A stretch of 64,000 bases of DNA from assembly GCA_963924555.1 (NCBI GenBank), contig OZ004587.1:2294001-2358000 (forward strand), in the 5' to 3' direction. The notes under the pieces were generated by a model. It was not told the origin of the DNA, did not search any database, and saw nothing but the letters and a program-made list of their open reading frames with translations. This stretch comes from Crambe crambe. Lineage: Eukaryota; Porifera; Demospongiae; Poecilosclerida; Crambeidae. The first letter of the stretch is position 1, and every line of letters starts with the position of its first letter. The translations under genes and the position numbers were made by a program. Positions 21,735 through 32,332 of the stretch are shown one piece after another.

Positions 21735-22470
21735 ACAACTGGCTCATCTCATAGGAGTGTTCATATCCACTCTCCCGGCAATCCTCCCAGCCCCCCTCCA
21801 TTACAGAGGGCTACAGAACCTGAAGCATCAGGTTTTGAGAACAGGAGGGTACGATGCCAGCTTACCCCTGTCCGAAGAAGCCAAGGAGGATCTCACCTGG
21901 TGGATATAGCACTTGCTCAAGATGAACAGTCAACCCCTGGTGAGGGACCAGCCATCCCTTGTGATGGAGACATGGGGAGCTGTCTGCAGAGAGCAGATGA
22001 TAGGGGGCCATGGACGAAGGAAGAAAAGCCTCTTCATGCACATAAACTGCTTGGAGCTACTAGCAGCTACCCATGCAGTACAGGCTTTTGCAAAAGATGA
22101 GAAGGGCTTAGTCATTCACATTCAGATGGACAGTGCCACTGCAGTGGCCTATGTGAACCACATGGGAGGGACAAGGTCCTGACAACTTCACATCCTGGCC
22201 TCAAATCCCTGGGAATGGTGCTTACAGTGCAGATTATTTCTGTTAGCTTCCCACCTTCCGGGAGTAGACAATGTGAGGGCGGACCACCTGTCAAGGACAG
22301 TTGTAGACAGACACGGCTGGAAACTGAAGCCTTGGGTATTTCAGAGAATACAGAACCTGTCGGGGCCCGTCAAAGTGGATCTGTTTGCTTCCTGGACCTC
22401 CTATCAAGTCCTGAAATTTTTCAGTTGGAGGCCAGATCCATCAGCAGAAGCAGTGGATGCCTGAACTGGA
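21735..22470 (+). pseudogene. DIRS/Ngaro-type RNase H fragment, plus strand
   Basis: Plus-strand frames contain HINCLELLAATHAVQAFAK, IQMDSATAVAYVNHMGGT, LPGVDNVRADHLSR and VKVDLFASWTSYQ .. FFSWRPDPSAEAVDA. These are hallmark RNase H-region motifs of DIRS-like elements. A frame change occurs near 22.18 kb. The fragment is in opposite orientation to the adjoining RT pieces, so the element was rearranged head to head. No tyrosine recombinase could be recognised. Confidence 0.65.
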
Positions 22471-22811
22471 AGGATCTCCAGGGCTATGCCAATCCCCCTG
22501 GGGGTTGGTGGGGAAATGCCTTCAGCAAGTCCTCCAGTAGGGTGCCACCATAGCTCTCATCAGGGGTAGACACCTCTATCTTCTCTGCTCACTCGACCAG
22601 GGGAGCTTCAGCATCAGCAGTTTCCCTCTCAGGAGCTACCACTTGCCAGATCCTGATGACAGCAGACTGGTCATCAGCTAAGACATTTAGACAATTTTAC
22701 ATGAGAGACAGTCAGGTTCAATCCACTCGCCAAGGCTTCGCTATAGAAGCCTTGTCTGCTTCAAAATCACGTTGTAGTATTGAACCTGAACCCTCCGAAA
22801 TGCAATCATTG

Positions 22812-23185
22812 AATGGCTAAGCACATAGTGTGCAAGCTATTCTGGATTGCATAAGGATGGGGAAGGTGAAAATATCACAACGTCCCACCCTGATATTTGC
22901 TATTACCCATCCCTCAATCTATTAATCTTTATGATTTTTCACTTACCTATGTTTATATTATCATATTAACTATATAGCTACCACTCTCTTTCTTCAGCTT
23001 GGCTCAAAGGCCATTATGATTAAAGAATTTTTCTCCATTTGGCTCTAAGGCTTGAATGTGATGGAGCATGTGTGGTTATATACCATGATTCATGGTGATG
23101 TAAGGCCTATCATGTTGTGATATTTTCACCTTCCCCCTCCTTATGCAATTGAATAGCTTACTACATGTATGTGCTTAGCCATTCC
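22812..23185. repeat. Foldback element with 70-bp arms
   Basis: Left arm GAATGGCTAAGCACATAGTG .. GGGGAAGGTGAAAATATCAC is mirrored by GTGATATTTTCACCTTCCCC .. GTGCTTAGCCATTCC. The centre of about 230 bp is AT-rich with no ORF. Confidence 0.85.
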
Positions 23186-23284
23186 ATTGTTGCTATGGGG
23201 CGTTTCCAATCCTGGTTACATAGTCTATACAATCTATAGTTTTGCAATATTTTTGGCCAAAATCTAGTAAATTATGTACTTTGA

Positions 23285-23664
23285 TAGCCTCGTACCCAGG
23301 CTCTAAATTATGTGGGGGAGGGAAAGAGAGCTAGACCCTGGTACTCAGTGTTTGAGCATGCGCTAAAATTTCCCTGAATTCTGGGAAATTGTATTGGGTT
23401 TTGCAACATTTTTGCACATTACACCACGAGAGCGCCATGCGCATGCTCACAAATTGTCTTGATTACCCCCAGCCCCTGACATCGACAGCTATCTTTAGCT
23501 AGATATCTATACTTATACTTGAACTTGGCCTGGAGCAGGAAGTACTTAAAGAGTTACTCTAGCACTAGTACTCATCATAATAAGCACTGTCGATGTCAGG
23601 GGCCGGGGGTAACCAAAACAATTTGTGAGCATGTGTGTGGCACTCTCGCGGTGTAATGTGCTTG
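23285..23664. repeat. Foldback element preceded by an AGCCTCGTACCCAGGC head
   Basis: Arms 23414-23491 and 23584-23664 pair (GCACATTACACC .. CCCCTGACATCGACAG with CTGTCGATGTCAGGGG .. GGTGTAATGTGC). The upstream 23285-23350 matches the repeat at 19.63 kb. Confidence 0.75.
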
Positions 23665-23929
23665 GTTGATATGCTGCAGTAAATATTGTGTATAATCCAA
23701 GGGGCCACACGGCTTGGTTTGATATGATGCTGCAGCCATGACTCCATTGGGGCCATCCCTACTTAAACAGTCTCATTTAGAAGAAGTTTTTTGCACTCAC
23801 TTGTTTCTATTTTTTTTTTTTTTTTTTTGTAATCAGCTAGCTAGCTATGACAATTCATTGAACAAAATTTCACAATGAATTTGTCTTTATTTTCTTTGTA
23901 GCCTATAGCTGAAGAATGTTTTGTCTTGA

Positions 23930-24290
23930 GGGAGGAGAGTATAACCATCTTGAAGGATGAGTATCTGCAGTGCAATACAATACTGTTAATAATGGCGTCA
24001 TGGTGATAGCTTTTCTAGATAATTGTTTCATTATGGTAATTATCGTGATAGCTGAATAGTCAAAGTATAATATCTAGCTACACTTGGCTTGATGTAGGGT
24101 TGACTTACAATAATATTGAAGGAGGAGAGTATAACCACCTTGAAGGATGAGTATCTGCAGTGCAAAGGAAGCTTTATTGTAGAACACCGTCTGATCAGAA
24201 TAACTAAATTAAAATAATGGCTGCTGAGATTTGGTTGTCTGCTTGAGGAAGGAGAGTATGGGGGATGAGCATCCGCAGTGCAAATGAGCA
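23930..24290. repeat. Three dispersed copies of a 40-50 bp word
   Basis: GGAGGAGAGTATAACCA .. CTTGAAGGATGAGTATCTGC occurs at about 23,931 and 24,120. A shorter variant (GGAAGGAGAGTATGGGGGAT) is at about 24,245. No coding sense found. Confidence 0.6.
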
Positions 24291-24448
24291 GTGACACAGT
24301 AGCTAACTATAATTATTAGCTCAAGCGTTTTCTCATGTGCGGCTCCCCAGGCATGTGCACATGTGTGCATGTGTGAAAAAAAATGGCGGAAATTCTAGCT
24401 AGCCTTCCTCATGCTATCGATAGCATTGATTTTGCATAGTACAAGCTT

Positions 24449-24716
24449 TATCTAACAGAGTTTCTGGCTATCACACGATAGAAATATATGGTGTTCACCA
24501 TGAGATCTGCTAGTTCCACTCTACCTATCAAATTGGTGCTTCTTATATACTTGCGTTAATGAAGACCAAAGAACTGTTAAGATTCAGGTTGGATACAGAT
24601 GGGCCATACTGCACCACATGCATTTCAGGGTCATATGTTATTAAGGGGATTATCCACACTATTATAGTCACACTGCTGCTGAAATTTGCACTGAGTCCTA
24701 TAGGTACAGGAAGGAC
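24449..24716 (-). pseudogene. Broken FN3 exon of the receptor family (copy E)
   Basis: The minus strand retains PIGLSANF, ITYDPEMHVVQYGPS and NLNLNSSLVFINASI, clearly the FN3 exon of receptors A-C. The start has lost bases after the GCAG acceptor (frame shifted), and a stop follows INASI. Downstream sequence (tttctatcgtgtgatagcc) is still recognisable in another frame. A dead fragment marking a further, mostly lost, copy. Confidence 0.8.
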
Positions 24717-25030
24717 CTGCACATAATAATAAATACATATAGATGAGTAATATTGTTTGTAATGCAGATGCAAATGAATAATAGCTAATTACAATAGGAA
24801 GTAACCTTCATGCATCAGGCATTGAGATGGCATAATAATGTTATTCTTTGGATGGACCCAAAAGAATTTATCATTATGTACCATCTCTTAAAAGGTAAAT
24901 AGTTATCAAACTCATAATTAATGATCATGCTCCACTTATTCCATTAATTACTGCTAATCACTTTTTGTAATAAATGAATGAAATAGTCAGAGTAGCAGCT
25001 AGCTATTGGATGATTAAAAAGCTATATGGA

Positions 25031-25132
25031 GTTTTAGGGAATCTTGAAACACTGGTTGCAATATACTATGCATACATAGTGTCAGATTTTGGCATGCGCA
25101 ATGATGTTGAAATGACAGCGATTATGTTACAA
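25031..25132 (+). pseudogene. Tyrosine-kinase-like exon remnant with DFG motif (copy 2)
   Basis: Parallel to the remnant at 18.58 kb but about 21 nt shorter: IVSDFGMRNDVEMTAIMLQ, ending at a GTGAGC donor and followed by the same TTCTTCTAAATAAAA and foldback. Duplicated with its surroundings. Confidence 0.4.
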
Positions 25133-25164
25133 GTGAGCACAAAATATTTCTTCTAAATAAAAGG

Positions 25165-25550
25165 TGAAGTAGGGATAGCCATATTTATTCCTATTATATC
25201 ACCCAACTTAAATCCCTACTTCAGCAACAAGTGAGTCAAGTAACATACCCATCACCAAACTCAAGAACCACAGCAATATTACAAAACTACTATTTCCAAT
25301 TCACTCCTAGGCCTCCTAAATGGGTGTGTTGAAATTAGGAGTCCTAGGAGTGAAGTAGGAATAGTAGTTTTGTAAGATTGCTGTGGTTCTTGAGTTAGGT
25401 GATGGGTACAGGTAAGGGGTTACTTGACTCACTTGTTGCTGAAGGAGGAATGAAGAGTAGGGATTTAAGTTGGGTGATATAGGCATAGTTATTGAAATTA
25501 GGAGAGCTAGGAGTGATAGGAATGCAGCTATTCCTATTTTATACACCCCA
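25165..25550. repeat. Long foldback element, about 380 bp (copy 2)
   Basis: Same near-palindrome as 18.74-19.17 kb: GTACAGGTAAGGGGTTACTT and CTCAAGAACCACAGCAAT arms around GGCCTCCTAAATGGGTGTG. Confidence 0.8.
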
Positions 25551-25559
25551 ATTTTCATG

Positions 25560-25776
25560 TAGTTAAGAGATTCTCTTGATCTTTTTCAAAACTTCCAGAA
25601 AAAAATATGAGATTTTCAAAGTTCAAGACCAATTAGAACTTATATTTAATATAACTTTCAAATCAAATCTACTAGCTTCAACTATACTGCCCCACAATTT
25701 GGAGATCCTTCACAATCTTACAAGACCTGGTCTATGCATGATTGTCCTACATCTACTACTATCTTTCTAGAGAGCC

Positions 25777-25813
<37 letters not shown>

Positions 25814-26000
25814 CTAAAGACTCTAACTTGGTTATGAACAAAATATATACTGTAATGGGAAATCCCAAACATCATTAAAATTATTCTCAGTAGTTATTTT
25901 TTTATTGCTTGAAAATTTTACTGTAAAATTGTTTGATTTACATAATTATAGCTATATTCATAAACTAAGTATTGTTATGGATTTCCAACTTCTGAACAAT
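25560..26000. repeat. Copy of receptor 3' intron DNA with (GA)n
   Basis: CTACTAGCTTCAACTATACTGCCCC .. TTGGAGATCC and the following (GA)n block (25783-25809) match copy C near 51.0-50.75 kb in reverse. Copy A has only the first part (628-668). It marks the edge of the receptor unit to the left of copy B. Further left homology is lost. Confidence 0.65.
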
Positions 26001-26785
26001 TTCTTATCAGCCTTCAAATAGTTGCAAAGTGAGAGAGAGACAATGACACAGGCTTTCTCTAGCTATTTTATACTAAGAATCTGACTGATAGATTAGTCCA
26101 TTTTGGCCTATCTGATTGGATACTAAGAATAGTCGGAAAATACTTCTTTCTCAATTCCTGATGGTATCCTGATACATACACTGTTGATTTGTATGGATGA
26201 AGTATTATGTAATATTTAGCTGCCATGTACACATTATCTTCATTCAGACTATTGGGATCATGTTTCTCTATGAGTCTCTTGATGAGGTGGATGTCAGTGA
26301 CCCTCTTGTTATAAGTGCTGTTGAGTGGTCATCTAAATTCCTGGCCAACCAGGAATATAATGCTGTCCAGTAAATGCTGCATCATGTGGAAGTTTACCTA
26401 GTGGATTACACTCTCTCTGGTACTTCAGAGTAGATAGGGGTCTTAATTATATGGAGCAAAAAATTAGCTAAAGGTTAAAGCAGTAAAAGCACTGAATTAC
26501 AGTTGTGAGATTATTTTTTGTATTCCAAAACAAATAGCTAAATAACTATTGGGAAGAGCAAAATGCATGTGATTATTATGATATGTAAGTGTCTTAAGAT
26601 GATGCCAGGACTGACAGGGAAAATATTAGTGATATTAATGATGACTTAAAAAACAAGGCTAGCTATTATGCTCTTGGTGAACTTAGAGGGTGTGGCTATT
26701 ACCACAGAGTGTCATTATCATGTGGTAAATAAAGTAGCTAAAATACAAAAAAGAACTAATGGCTACATTATAGTTGATTTCTCTA
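26000..26785. other. 3' flank of receptor B; no gene recognised
   Basis: AT-rich. A possible ankyrin-like reading on minus near 26.2-26.4 kb (TDIHLIKRLIEKHDPNSLNE) is too short and isolated to call. Confidence 0.4.
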
Positions 26786-29700
26786 TTAGAACGATTCATA
26801 AAAATCGGGAAGAGCTTTTGATGTATCCATATTCTTCACTAAAGTTGTGACATTTTGGTATGCCATCATATCACCTTCACCCCAGTCTGGAATGTCCAGA
26901 GGTTCAGGAGCACGCTGTATATCTTGATGTGTCTTGAGACTTTCAAAAGTAATCTTGGAATAGTTGTCAGGAGCATGCTGTATATCTCGACGTTTCTTAT
27001 CATTTGTGACAAAAGTAATCCTGGAATAGTCGGCATTATTGGGTTCATTTATAGCACTCGTGTCATTGTTTTGATACTCTTCAAACTCTGTGCCTGTGTC
27101 ATAGATGGTATGGATATTTTCTTGGGAAATTAGTGAATAAATTCCTTCAGTTGGTGTATCTGCACTGGTATGGATATTTTCTTGGGAAATTAGTGAATAA
27201 ATTCCTTCAGTTGGTGTGTCTGCACTGGTAGCATTCTCTATAGTACCTTGGTTTGCACTGGTAGCACTCTCTATAGCACCTTGGTTTGCACTGGTAGCAT
27301 TCTCTATAGTATCTTGGTTTGCACTGGTAGCATTTTCTACAGTATCTTGATCTCTATGAACTGTGCACTTTTTTTGGTAGGCACGGTAATAAAAACAGCT
27401 CAGTATGACGAATAGTAGTAACAATACACTCAAAGTTGGTGCCAAAATGTACCAGGTAATAGTTGTACCTGCATCATTACTACTTGTTGTACCTGCATCA
27501 GTACTAATTGTATCTGCATAAAAAAGAAGAAAGAACACTCTAAAAATGAAAGTGTGTATAAGGAATGCTCTCTGTAAACAGTAAGGTATAAACTGCATAC
27601 CTATCTGTTTACAGGGAACATTCCTGTGGTAGTGTGATACTCTTATTTTTACAGTGAAGAAAGTACCTATAATGTTTCTGCTCTTACAGGCACTCTAGCG
27701 TCTCATCTCATTATTATTAGCCAAGCTAATAGCACTAGCTATAGAGTTAATTAAAAAAATACCATGCATCTTCTATTTCTCAGCCATTAGTCAGACACTA
27801 TCAGCCACCATTCAATATGGCATTCCATACTGAGTTTGCAGTTTGTATTCTCAAGTAGTACTTTGATACTTCATCATTACCTTCTTGAATACACCTTCTC
27901 TGTGTTTGAATATCTTCCAATGCATGTTTACTGTCTTCTGTTGTGTCATTTGGCATAGCCATGTAACCCTTTATAAACTGCAAAGGAAGACAGAGCGACC
28001 TGGAAGTCCATTGACTGTATGACAATGTCAATTTCAACATTAATTTTGATCTCTCCTGAACTCTCATAATTCTACAGACTCAACTATTTGGTGAACAGCT
28101 GACACATGCTATGGCAGCAAAGAAGACAAGAAATTTGTGATGGTCATGCATGCACACACTTTATTGAAACAAGTTTGTTTTTGATATACGTATACATGTA
28201 ATTATAATGATGGACATCAATAGAGTCGATGCATGTCAATCAAATTATTATTTTGATGGACATACCTGTTAGGTAAGAACATACCTGTTAGTTAAGATCA
28301 CCCAAAAGTTTTGCTATAGCTATAGCTATAGTCATTTTGACAGATCTCGGAACTGATTCTTAATCAGCCATGTTTTTATGTACTGATAATTTTTTTTTAA
28401 TTAAGGAAGAAGTTGTTAAAATTTCATATAGAAGTCCTGATAACCATAAGTGGAACACATTAACACCTGTAATAAACATTATAGCTGGCAGTTTTTGATT
28501 GAATAATTAGTGCATTTCACAAAAATTAGCAAGTACATCAGTGTGCCAAGACCATTTTCTTCCCATAAAGTGTCAGCTAAGTTCAGTGAAGTGGAAAACA
28601 TCACACTTACGTAATCTTGACTTCAATATTGGTGACCATGCTTTTCCCCATTCATACTTTGTTTGATTTACGTACATTTATATACTGAGTTTTAATTTAT
28701 GGCACCAAAAATTTCGACCTCTATAGCTAGTGCATGATGTATCGATATTAAAAGTGGGAATTGAAATTAAAGCATAATCATATTAGCTAAGATTATTATA
28801 CTCACCCTCACTGCCTGTGATGAAAGAAGCTATATCACTGCTAGTAGTTCCCACAGAGTTTCTGGCTATCACACGATAGAAGTACATTGTGTTCACCATG
28901 AGATCTGTTAGCTCCACTCTGCCTGTTGAACTGGTTTGTGTTATACTCGAGTCAATGGAGACTATAGAACTGTTTAGGTTCAAGTTGGATTCAGATGGTC
29001 CATACTGTACTATGTACGTCTCAGAGTCATATGTTATCAAGGGGACTATCCACAGTACTAATCTGGTCATATTGCTGATGAAACTTGTACTGAGTTCAGT
29101 AGGCATAGCTGGATTGGAAGGACCTGTAATTTATACAAAATTGTTGGTGAGTATATGTAAACAGTAGCAACTAGATTGATAAAGGAAAATCATCACCTAC
29201 GTATTCCATTAACTGTACTTTAAATAATAAAATAGATAAATTATGAATAATCAATCAATAGTCAATTGGATGACTCTCCCCTGATTCCAGATCTGGACAG
29301 TGTACAGTGGACTCCACTGCAAATTTAGCAGACTCAGACTGGCCTGAAATTATGGTTTTGGGTTTGTATCTTTTTGTTTATGCCGTTATAATCATTGATG
29401 TAGAGCATCATAAAACAAATAGAGGACCAACTAATTCTTAGCTTAAGTCTTTACCACCAATGGTGACATCTTGTGAAGAAGAATTAGTGATGATATCAGG
29501 GGCTGGAGAGACATCCAGAGTCACTGTGCAGGTGTAAGTGTGGATTCCTGCTTCAGTGGCATTGATTGAAAGTACACTACTTCCACTGGTACTTGACTGA
29601 CTGCCAGTAAAGAACTCAGCAGAGATGCTGAATGAGGATCCTCCTATAGTACGCTGCCAACTAAAAACCCTGTTAAAATTAACTGGAGTGCCTCTAAAGG

Positions 29701-32300
29701 TTATGACAGCAGAGCAGATGAAAGAGAGACTATTATAAGGAGCAACATCCAAGCGACGAACAATTGTGGTGGCATTCAGAGAAATATTAATTGTTGGTCC
29801 TACAAATGAAAAAAAAAAAATTAGATCCCTTCCCATCCTCCTTAATTTAAAATATGAAATCCTAACCATGATTGGAAGTGCTGGATTTAAGCATTCAAAG
29901 ATGCACTGATTATTTAATTAAGTAATGCATCCTGATACATGTACATGTACATGTATAATAACAGAGCTGAATGACTATGTATGTTTACATACTGAATACT
30001 TGAATATTTTGAGTTGTTTCTTCCATTCTACTAATGACCAGAGGATTAGGCTCAGCAGATGTGACTGTTGCATTGCAACGATAACTTCCAGTATCCTGTG
30101 AACTTATAGGGTTGAACTCCAACCTACGCTCAAAGTCAATATTATTAAAATTATCAGAGACTTGGATAACTCCTCCAAGCAACACACGGTCTGAGTTTTG
30201 ATCGATTCCAGGTCCAGAGATTGATATATCAGCTGCAATATTTCTTATATTAACGTAGTTGTTGAAATAACACCTATTAGTCACATTTGAACCAACATAG
30301 AGGTCTTGCATGGGAATTATATCTTGAAACAGCTGGAATCGAGGAACTATACAATGAAAAAATTAGTATGCTTGTATGCTTGCTTTCATTCATTAGTGCT
30401 CGTTAAGATGCTATGTAATTATCATTATTCTATCTAAAATGTGACAATTTGATTAGTCCATGTGACATGGAATAAATACTGTTTTAGTTCTTGTCGTACG
30501 TATAGGCTTATTAAAGTGGATTGTACGACGCTTGGCTTATCATATAAATTCAGCAGCAAAGAGTTGAAGCACTATATATATTCTCCTTTTAGATAACCTT
30601 AACAAGTCGTTTGTCTCATTTTAGATAGCCATAGAATAAAGCACCTTTCAGTATATGGAATACCATGATTTATTACACCCTTGGTAGGCAATAAATCATG
30701 GTATTCCATACTGAAGGCTGAAAGGTGCGATAATTAATAATATTTTAGCTATCACGTAAGGGTTCAAATGAGAGATGATTTGAGAAAGGGACAAAGCAAG
30801 AATCATTCCCAGCATCTCATTCGTGCTCCTTCAAATCAACTACTTGCTTTTGTGTACAGTGATTTTTGTATTCGGTATTGCGCATTGTGCAGTTAGTACC
30901 ATACCATTGCCATTAGCTATCTCTATATTCTGTCTGCAGTATTATAAGATGCAAAATGCAAGAGCATTATGTTATTGTGTTACCTTCCGAATTAGCCTCG
31001 TTCCCAGGCTCTCAGTGAAACGGGAAATGTGGGGGCGGAAAGGAGAGCCTGGTTTCTACTGCACGCACGGGCATGTAAATTTTGACCACATAATTATATT
31101 CATAACACGATTGATGATGTAATTATTAAGTAAACGTCACAATTAGTACAAACGTGCGTATTGCATGTCGCTTGTGTGAGCAGAGTGCAGCCATTGCCTT
31201 GTTCAGCAGTTCTGGATTATGGGCTTTTAGGAACAAACTCCTGGATGTCCCTGAGCTAGCTCCAGATGACCCCTTCCCATCACACATCTAGCTTGCAAGA
31301 GGAGAATAGTTTCCTTGGAGAAGGCAACTGCAAACATTACTAGCTTCAAAGAGCTGGCCAGATCTTCTTTGCGGAGATCCCTTGAGAGCAGGGGCACGAA
31401 CATATCCTTGCCATCAACAGTGTTGCCAGGTTGCTCTCTTAAAAAATCCACAGACAGAAAAGGATACCATAGACATCCATAGACATCCATAGATATTCAT
31501 AGACATTTTTCTTATCCAAAAATCCACAGATTGTGGATAAATCCATGAACCTGGCAACACTGCATCAAATACAGCTCGGATAGCCAGCTTCTGCTCTTCC
31601 TTCAGCAACAGTTCAGGTAAACCAAGCATTGACAGGGCATGAGAAAGCGCTTGCGGATAGTGAGAACTTGAATCGCTTGAAGAAACGCTAGAAGAAACAC
31701 TCCCAGAAACGAACTCGCCATCTTGCACAAAAAAACGCTGATTAGACAAAATAATAATAATTATGATGAAATCAAAAACGGGAAAGTACGGAGGGAATCC
31801 AAATCCCCCGGAATGTGAGGGATCTGGTCTGCAGTAGAAACCTGTCACGAAATATTTGGTCCGGGGAAATATTTTGTCCGGGGCGGACGAAAATTTTGCA
31901 ATTTTTTGTCCGGCGCTGCCATAAATTGTCCTCTTGAGAACAAAGCCTCTCTTCATAAAACTGTGCTATCTTTTCCCTGATTGATCTCTTTGCATGCATT
32001 AGCTATAGCTAATAGCTACTAGCTATTGATCACTGCGTGCAGTCTCAGTCTGAGTAACACAGTCAGCTATCATAACAGTTTGTTCAACCAACAAGTCAAA
32101 CCCCTCCATACCAACTCTGGTTTTTATCATCTGTGTTCTAGCTAGCTAATGTCTGGAGGGGACCAAATTATCGTATTGTCCAGTGAGACAAAATACGGCA
32201 GCCATATTTTGTCTATATAAATTATAAAGTATCCATGCATATCAGCTTCCATATAATACAAGTTGGTAGGGTCATACAAAAACAACAAAACAACAACAAT

Positions 32301-32332
<32 letters not shown>

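Noticed and set aside
26200..26400. Ankyrin-repeat fragment on minus
   Set aside because: Only one weak, interrupted unit; no neighbouring repeats.
26786..27352. Canonical ITAM in the receptor B tail
   Set aside because: Spacing between successive YxxI motifs is about 16 residues or more, not the 6-12 of an ITAM, and the -2 residue does not fit a strict ITIM; only YxxI/V is claimed.
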